28,917 nucleotides of DNA from CBFHOS01 sp965657645 (GCA_965657645.1 CBFHOS010000024.1:1-28917), one strand, 5' to 3'. Counted from the stretch's first letter, positions 15,985 to 23,959 are shown. The notes: generated by a model from the sequence alone, not told the origin. Numbers and translations are program-made.

Positions 15985-16887
15985 TTAACCCAACAAGCCC
16001 GCATTTGTTAACGCGGCTTTCACCTGTGCTTTGCTGCTATCGGCAATCTCGCAAAGAGGTAGACGTGTGCCCGCCTCACAGATACCCATTAGCGCGGCGG
16101 CATATTTCACCGGACCAGGGCTAGCCTCGCAGAACATTGCATCATGAACCGGCATCAAACGCGCATTGATGGCCTGAGCTGTTTTGATATCACCTGCCTG
16201 CCATGCCCGATGCATATCGGCGCATTCACGCGGCGCGATGTTTGATGTAACCGAGATCGCCCCATGACCACCGGCCCCAAGATACGGCAAGGTCGTTGCA
16301 TCCTCACCCGACAATTGGGCAAAGCCGTTACCGAGCTGGGTATAGAGCTTTGGCGGGCGGGCAACGTCGCTGGTCGCATCCTTAATGCCGGAAATATTGG
16401 CGTGATCACTGGCCAAGCGAACCAAGGTGTCATCATTCACCCGTACGATAGAGCGCCCGGGAATATCATAAACAATCACCGGCACATCAACGGCGTTGGC
16501 AACCGCAGAGAAATGACGATAAAGCCCCTCTTGCGTCGGCTTGTTGTAGTAAGGCGACACGATCAACACCGCATCCGCGCCTGCCTCGGCGCCATGAACC
16601 GCCAAGCGAACTGCCTCGGCCGTGCTATTTGATCCTGCCCCTGCAATGATCGGCACACGGCCAGCCGTCTGCTCTATGCAAATCTCAACGACACGGTCAT
16701 GCTCTTCATGCGACAATGTCGGAGATTCGCCAGTCGTACCAACAGGAACAAGCCCGTTAGTGCCACTCTCAATTTGCCAATCCACAAGTTTTCTAAACGC
16801 GGATTCATCAACCCCGCCATTTTTGAAAGGGGTGATCAACGCCGTGTAAGAGCCAGCAAATTGTGGGGTCATTTCACCATTAGACAT
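15985..16887 (-). CDS. dapA: 4-hydroxy-tetrahydrodipicolinate synthase
   Basis: DapA condenses pyruvate with aspartate semialdehyde, the first committed step of lysine and meso-diaminopimelate synthesis. The TIM-barrel enzyme has GTNGLVPVGTTGESPTLS at about 42-59, the catalytic tyrosine Y140 (VIVYDIPGRS) and the Schiff-base lysine K169 (ISGIKDAT). I chose the ATG at 16887 because AGGA lies 8 nt upstream and the protein is then 300 residues, close to the family. The open frame extends upstream to 17019, but that part is basic and unrelated. A perfect 13-bp tandem duplication lies 60-85 bp upstream of this start. Divergent from the dehydratase gene at 17075. Confidence 0.96.
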   Translation of the reverse strand: MSNGEMTPQFAGSYTALITPFKNGGVDESAFRKLVDWQIESGTNGLVPVGTTGESPTLSHEEHDRVVEICIEQTAGRVPIIAGAGSNSTAEAVRLAVHGAEAGADAVLIVSPYYNKPTQEGLYRHFSAVANAVDVPVIVYDIPGRSIVRVNDDTLVRLASDHANISGIKDATSDVARPPKLYTQLGNGFAQLSGEDATTLPYLGAGGHGAISVTSNIAPRECADMHRAWQAGDIKTAQAINARLMPVHDAMFCEASPGPVKYAAALMGICEAGTRLPLCEIADSSKAQVKAALTNAGLLG

Positions 16888-16946
16888 TAGATCGTTCCTA
16901 TCATGCGGATTAATTCGCCCAAAATAGGCCGCAATGCGCTCAAAAA

Positions 16947-16972
16947 CAAGGGACAAATTCAAGGGACAAATT
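16947..16972. repeat. Perfect 13-bp tandem duplication upstream of dapA
   Basis: CAAGGGACAAATT occurs twice with no spacer, at 16947-16959 and 16960-16972. It lies in the 187-bp divergent region between dapA and the dehydratase gene, so it may fall in the dapA leader or promoter and change its spacing. A slippage origin is the simplest explanation. Confidence 0.9.
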
Positions 16973-17002
16973 ACTTTACAGCCTCGCTGTTTATCACGCC
17001 GC

Positions 17003-17030
17003 TTGCGCTTGATCTCCAAAAATTTATACT
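17003..17030 (+). promoter_or_regulatory. Candidate sigma-70-type promoter for the dehydratase gene
   Basis: TTGCGC at 17003-17008 and TATACT at 17025-17030 are separated by 16 bp. This would start transcription near 17037 and give a leader of roughly 38 nt before the ATG at 17075. The -10 matches the consensus in five of six positions. Confidence 0.45.
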
Positions 17031-17074
17031 GATCTGGACCTATTATTCACCGCATAAAATCAGGGGCCAGCATC

Positions 17075-18082
17075 ATGCATGATCCAAAAACCATTCCGGC
17101 GGCTCTTGCGATAACCTGTGCCTCAATCGAGGCCGCGGCAAAACGGATTGGCCCTCATATCTACCAGACGCCATTGCTCGAATCCCCACGATTGAATGAA
17201 TGGCTCGGGTTTCGGCTGTTGGTGAAGGCGGAAAACCTCCAGCATACTGGCTCGTTCAAGCTACGCGGTGCCACCAATGCGGTGTGGCGCGTTGATAACG
17301 GGGTGAAACATATCTTTGCCTATTCCAGTGGCAATCACGCCCAAGGTGTTGCCCGCGCCGCCTCTGTGCGCGGTATTCCAGCCACCATTTTAATGCCTGC
17401 TGATACGCCAAAAATGAAAGTTGAAGGTACCAAGAGTTATGGTGCGGATGTTGTTCATTATGACCGTTACAATGAAAACCGCGAAGAAATAGGCCTAAAG
17501 CTGGCGGCGGAATTACATGCAGATGTAATCAAACCCTACGATGATGCCCGCGTGATCGAGGGTCAAGGCACGATTGGCCTTGAAATTGCCGCCCAATGTG
17601 CCGCTTTGGGTGTGACGCCTGATCACGTGATTAGCTGTTGCGGCGGCGGTGGGCTTGTCGGCGGCACTGGCATTGCTCTGCGCGAGAAATCACCATCAAC
17701 CAAAATCTGGGTAGCGGAACCAGCCGGCTTTGACGACACCATCCGGTCGCTGGCATCAGGTAATATTGAACATAATATCGATGGTCCAACGAGCATTTGT
17801 GATGCGATTGTCACACCCGCACCGGGCGACCTCACCTTTGCCATTAATAAAGACACTGTGGCCGGTGGTTTTGCGGTCAGTGATGAATTGGTGTTGCGGA
17901 CAATCGCCACCGCGTTCAAGCATCTCAAGATTGTGATTGAACCGGGCGGTGCCGTGGCCCTCGCGGCGGCATTGGATAAACGCCTGCCGGACGACGCCAA
18001 AACAGTTGTCGCGATTGCCTCTGGCGGCAATATCGATGGCCCGATGTTCGAGCGGGCGCTCGCGGCTGGCCCGCTAATTTAG
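17075..18082 (+). CDS. Serine/threonine dehydratase-family PLP enzyme (no ACT domain)
   Basis: This fold-type II PLP enzyme of 335 residues is predicted to eliminate ammonia from a hydroxy-amino acid such as serine or threonine. The PLP lysine is K62 in GSFKLRGATNAV. The SSGNHAQGVA loop follows, and the phosphate loop SCCGGGGLVGGTG lies near residue 190. There is no C-terminal ACT domain, unlike the enzyme at 1319-2539, so it is probably catabolic and not feedback-inhibited. Serine racemases, hydroxyaspartate dehydratases and EutB-type hydroxyectoine enzymes share this architecture and cannot be excluded. GGGG lies upstream of the ATG. It is convergent with the dimethylglycine-dehydrogenase-like gene, 14 bp apart. 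That setting would suit disposal of serine formed from glycine and methylene-THF, which is inference. Confidence 0.85.
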   Translation: MHDPKTIPAALAITCASIEAAAKRIGPHIYQTPLLESPRLNEWLGFRLLVKAENLQHTGSFKLRGATNAVWRVDNGVKHIFAYSSGNHAQGVARAASVRGIPATILMPADTPKMKVEGTKSYGADVVHYDRYNENREEIGLKLAAELHADVIKPYDDARVIEGQGTIGLEIAAQCAALGVTPDHVISCCGGGGLVGGTGIALREKSPSTKIWVAEPAGFDDTIRSLASGNIEHNIDGPTSICDAIVTPAPGDLTFAINKDTVAGGFAVSDELVLRTIATAFKHLKIVIEPGGAVALAAALDKRLPDDAKTVVAIASGGNIDGPMFERALAAGPLI

Positions 18083-18100
18083 CCACCCATTACTGGCTAA
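18079..18100. terminator. Inverted repeat spanning the two convergent stop codons
   Basis: TTAGCCA (18079-18085) and TGGCTAA (18094-18100) are perfect reverse complements around an 8-nt loop. They contain the TAG stops of both convergent genes. The position suits a bidirectional terminator, but there is no U-tract on either side and the stem is only 7 bp. Confidence 0.4.
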
Positions 18101-20526
18101 CTGCGCATCCGCCCTGAATTTGCGTCAAACAATGGCTGGGCTTGTAGTTTTGCATCGAGCTGTTGATCCAATAGCTCTATTTGCCACCCATCAACCTCAT
18201 CGGCAATCGCCTTTGGCACATAACCTTGCGCTACGGACACTCCAGAAGCATGCGCAAAACCGCCAGATGTGACCCATCCGACAACCTCACCCTCGTGCAG
18301 GATTGGTTCATCTCCGATCACATCCGCATCAATCGCACTAACAACAAAGCTACGCAGGCGCATCTTCCCGCCATCAGCGCGTTCAGCCAGTGCCCCGTCT
18401 TTACCGATGAATTGCGTTTCCTTGTCATAGGCCACAAACCGATCAAGCCCCGTTTCAACCGGTCCGTAAATTGGTCGGAATTCCCGCCCCCATGATCCAA
18501 AGTTTTTCTCTAGCCGCAATGCATTAAGCGCCCGCGAGCCAAATAGCGTGATGTTATGCGCCGCACCTGCCGTCATGAGCTGGTCATAAAGGCCGATCAG
18601 ATGTTCCGGCTTTACCCAGATTTCATAACCCAGATCACCGGTATAGCTAACCCTGCCGACAATCGCGGGGACCATACCAATATCCATCTCACGCACAGCC
18701 ATAAATGTCATTGCATCATGCGATATGTCGTCATCACAGCATGAAGCCAGCACATCCCGCGATTTTGGTCCGGCTAGGGTAAGGCCAACAAGTTCCAGAT
18801 TATGTGACACTAATTGAACAGTGTCATCCTCCGGCAAATGCGATAGGAACCACCGCATATGATAAGATTCAGCCACGCCAGAGCCAATGATAAGGAACAA
18901 ATCGTCATCAAGTCGCGCCAGAGAAAAGTCACCAATAACCTTGCCATCATCCTTTAACATTGGGGCCAAGGTCATGCGGCCAACCGGCGGAATTTTACAC
19001 GCCAGCAATTGATCGAGCCACGCCTCGGCGCCCTCACCGGAGACGCTATATTTCGCAAAGCCAGAAATATCGCCAAGGCCAACACTTGCCCGCACTGATT
19101 TGGCCTCATTGGCGACATGCTCAAAATCGGTTGAACGCCGCCAAGAAAATTCATCGGTAACGCCTTCGGGTGCATACCATAGCGGCACTTCGAGGCCAAA
19201 CGCCGCGCCAAACTGGGCACCGGCGGCCTTTTGCCGATCATAAATTGGTGTGGTCAGGAACGGACGCGCCGCTTGTAATTCCTCATTCGGATAACGAATA
19301 GAGAACCGCCGCGAGTAATTCTCGCGCACCCGCGCATTGGTGTAGGCCATGCTGGTATAGTCGCCAAAACGGCTGACATCCATCGCCCAGACATCAAAGC
19401 CCGGATCACCGTCAACAATCCAATTTGCCAAAGACAGACCAACACCGCCGCCTTGGCTAAACCCGGCCATCACCGCACAGGCAGACCAGAAATTGGTCAT
19501 GCCTTTGACCGGGCCAACGAGCGGATTGCCGTCAGGGGAAAAAGTGAACGGACCGTTGATGATCTGTTTGATACCTGCCCGCTCAAAGGCTGGGAAATGG
19601 GCAAAGCCAACTTCTAGTGAGGGCGCAATCCGATCAATATCAGGTTCGAGCAACTGGTGACCAAATTCCCATGGCGTGTGTTTTTCCGACCACGGTACAC
19701 AGGCCTTTTCATAGGTTCCCATCAACATCCCGCCACGTTCTTGGCGCAGATAAATCTCACCATCAAAATCAACAGCATGAAGGACTTCGGCTCCGGTTTT
19801 GGCATTGATTTCGGCGACTTCCGGCATGTCTTCGGTGAGAAGATACATGTGTTCCATAGCCAGAACAGGAAGCTCTAGCCCAACCATACGGCCAATTTCC
19901 CGCGCCCATAGGCCGCCCGCGTTAACTACATGCTCGGCCTTGATGGTGCCTTTGTTGGTGATCACGTTCCACGTGCCATCCGGCTCTTGGGATAATTCCT
20001 CGACCTTTGTGTGGGTATAGAATTCAGCACCATTTTTACGCGCCGCCTTGGCATAGGCATGGGTGACGCCATACGGGTCCACATGGCCCTCAATCGGGTC
20101 ATACATCGCGCCGACAAAATGCGCCGGGTCAATCAGCGGCAGTAATTCATGCGCTTCTTCAGGGGTGATGATCCGCAGATCGTCCATGCCCAGATATTTA
20201 CCCTTTGCATAAACGCCTTTTAGCCAGTCAAAGCGCTCTTCGGTCGCCGCCAGCATTACCCCACCAGTCATATGCAGGGTGATATCCTGTCCGGATTTCT
20301 CTTCGATCTCTTTATAGAGCTGGATGGTATATTGCTGGAGCTTGGCAACATTAGGATCGCCATTAATGGTATGCATGCCACCAGCCGCATGCCATGTCGA
20401 ACCAGAGGTAAGTTCTGAACGCTCGAGCATGATTACATCGCTCCAGCCAAGCTTGGTCAAATGATACAGAACCGATGCGCCGACTACACCACCGCCAATA
20501 ACTACTACTCTTGCCTGCGTCTTCAT
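18097..20526 (-). CDS. FAD-dependent oxidoreductase-GcvT fusion, dimethylglycine/sarcosine dehydrogenase family
   Basis: This 809-residue enzyme is predicted to oxidatively demethylate an N-methylated amino acid such as dimethylglycine or sarcosine and pass the one-carbon unit to tetrahydrofolate. The N-terminal DAO domain (1 to about 380) begins VVVIGGGVVGAS. It has SGSTWHAAGG, where H46 aligns with the histidine that binds FAD covalently in mammalian dimethylglycine dehydrogenase. A middle FAD-associated domain (about 380-430) is followed by a GcvT-like aminomethyltransferase domain (about 440-800) with SYTGDLGYEIWV and RALNALRLEKNFGSWGRE. The ATG at 20526 has GGAG 6 nt upstream, which decides it over the upstream open frame. 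It is 34 bp downstream of the MttB-like gene, probably in one operon. The exact substrate is not readable from sequence. Confidence 0.88.
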   Translation of the reverse strand: MKTQARVVVIGGGVVGASVLYHLTKLGWSDVIMLERSELTSGSTWHAAGGMHTINGDPNVAKLQQYTIQLYKEIEEKSGQDITLHMTGGVMLAATEERFDWLKGVYAKGKYLGMDDLRIITPEEAHELLPLIDPAHFVGAMYDPIEGHVDPYGVTHAYAKAARKNGAEFYTHTKVEELSQEPDGTWNVITNKGTIKAEHVVNAGGLWAREIGRMVGLELPVLAMEHMYLLTEDMPEVAEINAKTGAEVLHAVDFDGEIYLRQERGGMLMGTYEKACVPWSEKHTPWEFGHQLLEPDIDRIAPSLEVGFAHFPAFERAGIKQIINGPFTFSPDGNPLVGPVKGMTNFWSACAVMAGFSQGGGVGLSLANWIVDGDPGFDVWAMDVSRFGDYTSMAYTNARVRENYSRRFSIRYPNEELQAARPFLTTPIYDRQKAAGAQFGAAFGLEVPLWYAPEGVTDEFSWRRSTDFEHVANEAKSVRASVGLGDISGFAKYSVSGEGAEAWLDQLLACKIPPVGRMTLAPMLKDDGKVIGDFSLARLDDDLFLIIGSGVAESYHMRWFLSHLPEDDTVQLVSHNLELVGLTLAGPKSRDVLASCCDDDISHDAMTFMAVREMDIGMVPAIVGRVSYTGDLGYEIWVKPEHLIGLYDQLMTAGAAHNITLFGSRALNALRLEKNFGSWGREFRPIYGPVETGLDRFVAYDKETQFIGKDGALAERADGGKMRLRSFVVSAIDADVIGDEPILHEGEVVGWVTSGGFAHASGVSVAQGYVPKAIADEVDGWQIELLDQQLDAKLQAQPLFDANSGRMRS

Positions 20527-20560
20527 TCTGGTCTCCGATAATTGCTGGTATTGCGGCGAA

Positions 20561-22129
20561 TTAAAAATCGGTTGGTGCGCCGCCTTCTTTTTTGCGCCTT
20601 TCAACAAAGGCTTTCAACTCGCCGTCAATGGCCGGATCTATCCCTGGCATTTCAAACTCATTCAAAATCTGCTTATAGGCTTTGGTCGCCCGATCATGCG
20701 CCCAGACCCCACCTTGATCCTCTTCCCACGCTTCATAATTGCGCCAGTCTGACATCAATGGTGGATAAAAGGCACTGCGATAGCGTTGCTGGGTGTGATC
20801 ACAGCCAAAGAAGTGACCGAATGGCCCTACCTCGGCAATGGCATCAACGGCCAAATCATCTTTGGTAAATGATAGTGGTTGGTTGGTGTACATGATCTGT
20901 TGGAGCATCTCACAATCAAGTACGAATTTCTCAAAACTGGCAGAAAGGCCGCCCTCCATCCATCCGGCGGCATGATAGATCATATTGGCCCCGCCAGAAC
21001 AACTGCCCTGAAGCGAGAAAGCAGATTCCCAAATGGCCTGTGCATCGGGGGCATTCGCCGCATTGGCGTTTGACGCGCGCAGAGGCAGGGAATAGTGCCG
21101 CGCCATCTCGCCCGATATCTGCATAGCCCGCACATATTCAGGTGTACCAAAGGCCGGAGCGCCGGATTTCATATCAACATTGCTGGTAAAGGCGCCGTAA
21201 ATAACCGGCGCGCCCGGACGAATTGTTTGCAATAGCGCAATCGCCGCCAGACATTCAGCATTTTGCTGGGTGATTGCACCGGCAAGGGTAATTGGCGCCA
21301 TCGCACCGGCAAGGGTAAAGGGCGAAATGACCACAACCTGATTACGCGCCGCCGCCCGCATCGCTCCATCCAGCATCGGCCAATCATGCTTGAGCGGTGA
21401 TGACGAATTGATATTTGTGAACATCCGTGGCTGGGCTTCAAATTCCGCATCGCTAAGGCCACCGGCAATGCGCACCATCTCCATCACATCTTCAATCCTC
21501 TCGGTACCCAGAGAATAGCCATGCACCACCTTGTCAGTAATTGTCAGCATGTCATAGAGCCCGTCAAGATGGCGGACCGATGCGTGAATATCAATTGGCT
21601 CAACCGGATAGCCAGACAGGAAGTGAATGCAATTATAGGCCTGAGACAGTCGCAGAAGATTTTGAAAATCCTCGCGTGTGCCGACGCGCCGCCCGTTTTC
21701 CAGATCCATCACATTGGGGGCTGAGGCAACCTGACCAAAGGCGAAATTCCTACCACCGAAAGTTAGCGTGCGGTCAGGATTGCGCGGTATGACTGAAATT
21801 TCTGCTGGTGCTTTTGCCACCTGCTCCATGACCCAATGGCGATCCATCCGCACATTCTGGCTGGCATGATCAACATCACAGCCCGCTTTCTCAAGAACGT
21901 TAAGCGCATCCTCATTTAGAAACAGAATGCCGATATCTTCGAGCACTTGCATGCTGGCATCATGGATTGCCGCCACCCCCGCATCGCCTGCTGGCGTTGC
22001 GAACGGATCTTGATACACAGGAACCGACCATGGCAGTTGCTCATCCAAGAATTTCTTGGCAACAATGTCGGCAGTTTCACGGTTGCGCCGCCGATTGCGA
22101 ATTTGTGGTTTTGCAGGAGTTTCTGACAT
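20561..22129 (-). CDS. MttB-superfamily (trimethylamine methyltransferase-like) protein, non-pyrrolysine
   Basis: This 522-residue protein belongs to the MttB superfamily. Characterised members move a methyl group from a quaternary or tertiary amine (trimethylamine with pyrrolysine; glycine betaine and others without it) to a corrinoid protein. Family segments include HDASMQVLEDIGILFLNEDAL near residue 60, TNINSSSPLKHD (about 240), SPFTLAGAMAPITLAGA (about 270) and the C-terminal GHFFGCDHTQQRYRSAFYPPLMSDW. The frame is continuous with no in-frame amber codon, so it does not use pyrrolysine. AAGG lies 5 nt before the ATG. No corrinoid-protein gene is in the window; the partner downstream is the FAD/GcvT fusion. 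It faces cobU across 190 bp. Substrate is unknown; glycine betaine, carnitine or similar methylated amines are candidates. Confidence 0.9.
   Translation of the reverse strand: MSETPAKPQIRNRRRNRETADIVAKKFLDEQLPWSVPVYQDPFATPAGDAGVAAIHDASMQVLEDIGILFLNEDALNVLEKAGCDVDHASQNVRMDRHWVMEQVAKAPAEISVIPRNPDRTLTFGGRNFAFGQVASAPNVMDLENGRRVGTREDFQNLLRLSQAYNCIHFLSGYPVEPIDIHASVRHLDGLYDMLTITDKVVHGYSLGTERIEDVMEMVRIAGGLSDAEFEAQPRMFTNINSSSPLKHDWPMLDGAMRAAARNQVVVISPFTLAGAMAPITLAGAITQQNAECLAAIALLQTIRPGAPVIYGAFTSNVDMKSGAPAFGTPEYVRAMQISGEMARHYSLPLRASNANAANAPDAQAIWESAFSLQGSCSGGANMIYHAAGWMEGGLSASFEKFVLDCEMLQQIMYTNQPLSFTKDDLAVDAIAEVGPFGHFFGCDHTQQRYRSAFYPPLMSDWRNYEAWEEDQGGVWAHDRATKAYKQILNEFEMPGIDPAIDGELKAFVERRKKEGGAPTDF
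21276..21318. repeat. In-frame 16-bp direct repeat within the MttB-like gene
   Basis: GCACCGGCAAGGGTAA occurs at 21276-21291 and 21303-21318, offset by 27 bp (nine codons). It encodes the two T-L-A-G-A copies of the SPFTLAGAMAPITLAGA segment. The protein motif itself resembles the conserved family sequence, so only the nucleotide identity is notable. Confidence 0.8.
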
Positions 22130-22180
22130 CTATACCTTCATTGCTCTCAGTAAACGCTAGCAGTGAAAAGACCTTCAATC

Positions 22181-22207
22181 ATTCTACATAGGACCGTGCA
22201 TAGTCAA
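22181..22207 (-). promoter_or_regulatory. Possible promoter of the MttB-like operon
   Basis: On the minus strand TTGACT (complement of 22202-22207) and TAGAAT (complement of 22181-22186) are separated by 15 bp, shorter than the usual 16-18 bp. This would give a leader of roughly 45 nt before the start at 22129. Both boxes are good matches, but the spacing lowers confidence. Confidence 0.35.
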
Positions 22208-22221
22208 TTTACGCCATTTCA

Positions 22222-22245
22222 CAAAACGGTGTTTTCTCCGTTTTG
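22222..22245. promoter_or_regulatory. Perfect 8-bp inverted repeat in the MttB/cobU divergent region
   Basis: CAAAACGG (22222-22229) and CCGTTTTG (22238-22245) are exact reverse complements around an 8-nt AT-rich centre. The site lies just upstream of the possible MttB promoter and about 75-98 bp upstream of cobU. It could be a dimeric-regulator operator, or an RNA hairpin if transcribed. There is no following U-tract, so it is not a standard terminator. Confidence 0.55.
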
Positions 22246-22309
22246 AAACAGTGTTAAGCGTTACCTATTAATCACTCTTAAGTTGACGCATTGTAAGAAA
22301 CTGTTTCAA
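22243..22309 (+). promoter_or_regulatory. Long-range inverted repeat in the cobU leader
   Basis: TTGAAACAGT (22243-22252) is the exact reverse complement of ACTGTTTCAA (22300-22309). An inner GCGT (22258-22261)/ACGC (22286-22289) pair could extend the structure. The left arm shares 3 nt with the hairpin at 22222-22245, so the two structures compete. The right arm ends 10 nt before the cobU GTG and touches its purine-rich AGAGA. Within it, GAAAC-T-GTTTC (22297-22307) is also a local palindrome. No B12-box (GCCACTG-like) was found, so it does not look like a known cobalamin riboswitch. Confidence 0.45.
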
Positions 22310-22319
22310 GAGATTTTCG

Positions 22320-22910
22320 GTGAACGATAATAAAATTATTTTTTGTTTAGGCGGGGCCCGTTCGGGCAAATCGGCGCATGCAGAATCGCTTGCGATCGCC
22401 GCCACCAAAGGCATTGCGGCCAATGCCGCTTCTCCTAATTTATCCCAACCTCATTTATCCCAACCTCATTTATCCGAGCCAAATTTGTACTATGTTGCCA
22501 CCGCGCAGATATTTGATGATGAGATGCAACAACGCGTCGACTTGCATCGCCAGCGGCGCGGCGATCAATGGCATTTGCTAGAAGCACCGATGGAGCTAAC
22601 CGCCTGTCTTGCCGCGCATGACCACCCCAACAATGTCATTTTGGTTGATTGTCTCAGCGTCTGGGTAACCAATTTGCTGGTCAATGACGCGGATATTCCG
22701 GCCGCGCGTGATGCTCTGTTGGCCCAACTTGAAACCTGTCAGGCGCATATCATTTTTGTCGCCAGCGAGACTGGCTTGGGGATTGTGCCGGATAATAAAT
22801 TGTCACGCCGCTTTCGCGATGAGAGCGGTATCTTGAACCAACGGATAGCCGCATGTGCCGCCCAAGTCTTTTTTGTTACCGCCGGTATCGCCAATCAGAT
22901 AAAACCATAA
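22320..22910 (+). CDS. cobU: Bifunctional adenosylcobinamide kinase/adenosylcobinamide-phosphate guanylyltransferase
   Basis: CobU (CobP) phosphorylates adenosylcobinamide and then forms adenosylcobinamide-GDP, the first steps of nucleotide-loop assembly of cobalamin. The P-loop is GGARSGKS at residues 11-18. HRQRRGDQWHLLEAP carries the region of the guanylylated histidine, VDCLSVWVTNLL gives the Walker B-like strand, and SETGLGIVP...RRFRDESGILNQ ends the family signature. The start is a GTG with AGAGA upstream; no better ATG exists. Residues 39-53 are three tandem five-residue units, P-[NH]-L-S-[QE], inserted where family members normally go straight from the first helix to the YVATAQ strand. 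The gene starts the plus-strand order cobU-cobT-cobS-cobC and is divergent from the MttB-like gene. Confidence 0.94.
   Translation: MNDNKIIFCLGGARSGKSAHAESLAIAATKGIAANAASPNLSQPHLSQPHLSEPNLYYVATAQIFDDEMQQRVDLHRQRRGDQWHLLEAPMELTACLAAHDHPNNVILVDCLSVWVTNLLVNDADIPAARDALLAQLETCQAHIIFVASETGLGIVPDNKLSRRFRDESGILNQRIAACAAQVFFVTAGIANQIKP
22434..22478. repeat. 15-bp tandem repeat, three units, in frame inside cobU
   Basis: Three units run 22434-22448, 22449-22463 and 22464-22478, with consensus CCTMATTTATCCCAA; units one and two differ at one base. A degenerate fourth unit begins at 22479 (CCAAATTTG). The unit length is a multiple of three, so copy-number change would keep the frame. Confidence 0.95.
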
Positions 22911-22942
22911 GATAGCGCACCATAACTCGATTGAGATTAAAA

Positions 22943-23959
22943 ATGCTTTTCACATCATCTGCTCATATTGCCGAACTGATCACCGCCCTACCCGCAATCG
23001 ATAATGCCGCGCAACAACAGGCATTAGACCGTCAGGCCGAACTCACCAAACCACCGGGATCATTAGGCAAGCTGGAGAAGTTAGCCGTGTGGGTTGCTGG
23101 CTGGCATGGCGCGGTAAAACCGCAGATAACGCATGGCCAATGCCTCATTTTTGCTGGCAATCACGGTGTCGTGGCACAGGGCATAAGCCCCTTCCCGCCC
23201 GAAGTCACCGGACAGATGGTGGCAAATTTCGCCGCTGGCGGTGCCGCTATCAACCAGCTATGCGATCAGGCCGACCTAAAACTCAGCGTTATCCCGCTCG
23301 AGTTGGACCGACCAACCAATGATTTATCAACTGGCCCCGCGATGAGCGAACAAGAAGTGCTGGACGCGATGAATGCAGGTGCTGCGGCCCTTGATAACGA
23401 GTGCGATTATCTCATTGTTGGGGAAATGGGTATCGGTAACACCACTGCCGCGGCGGCACTTTGCATGGGCCGTTTTGGCGGCGATGCAGGCCGCTGGGTT
23501 GGTCCGGGCACCGGTCTGGATGAAGAAGGCGTTAACCACAAGGCAGATGTCGTTGCCGCGGCAATCGCCCTGCAAGACCGCCAGAATAGTTCGGCTACGG
23601 CCCTTTTGGGTGCCTATGGTGGCCGTGAATTAGCGGCTATCGCTGGTGCTGTTCTTGCCGCCCGCATGCGCCGCATCCCTGTCATGCTCGATGGCTTCAT
23701 TAGCACCGCCGCCGCCGCCGCTCTTACCGCGGGGGACAATCTAGCGGTGCTCGATCATTGTGAAATTTCGCACATGTCGGCCGAACCGGGGCATTTGCGT
23801 CTGGCCGTGGCATTACGCAAACAGCCGATTGTCGATCTGGGTATGCGCCTTGGCGAGGGTAGCGGCGCCGCGGTGGCGACATTGCTCGTGCGCGCCGCAT
23901 TAGCCACACATAACGGCATGGCAACATTTGCCGAAGCCGGAGTTGAGAGCGGCGAATGA
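22943..23959 (+). CDS. cobT: Nicotinate-nucleotide-dimethylbenzimidazole phosphoribosyltransferase
   Basis: CobT activates the lower ligand of cobalamin by making alpha-ribazole phosphate from dimethylbenzimidazole and nicotinate mononucleotide. The 338-residue product has TKPPGSLGKLE near the N-terminus, FAGNHGVVAQGIS, GEMGIGNTTAAAAL with E161, VGPGTGLD, and LGMRLGEGSGAA whose E305 aligns with the catalytic Glu317 of the Salmonella enzyme. I chose the ATG at 22943 with a GAGA element upstream; a TTG at 22931 is possible. It follows cobU by 32 bp, and its stop overlaps the cobS start as ATGA. Presence of cobT implies that a benzimidazole-type lower ligand is used. Confidence 0.96.
   Translation: MLFTSSAHIAELITALPAIDNAAQQQALDRQAELTKPPGSLGKLEKLAVWVAGWHGAVKPQITHGQCLIFAGNHGVVAQGISPFPPEVTGQMVANFAAGGAAINQLCDQADLKLSVIPLELDRPTNDLSTGPAMSEQEVLDAMNAGAAALDNECDYLIVGEMGIGNTTAAAALCMGRFGGDAGRWVGPGTGLDEEGVNHKADVVAAAIALQDRQNSSATALLGAYGGRELAAIAGAVLAARMRRIPVMLDGFISTAAAAALTAGDNLAVLDHCEISHMSAEPGHLRLAVALRKQPIVDLGMRLGEGSGAAVATLLVRAALATHNGMATFAEAGVESGE

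Noticed and set aside
20561..22129. Pyrrolysine-containing trimethylamine methyltransferase
   Set aside because: The reading frame is complete without an in-frame amber codon, and no pyl genes are in the window.
22130..22319. Cobalamin riboswitch upstream of cobU
   Set aside because: I looked for the B12-box (GCCACTG-like) and the other conserved core segments and did not find them; the gap is also short for that class.
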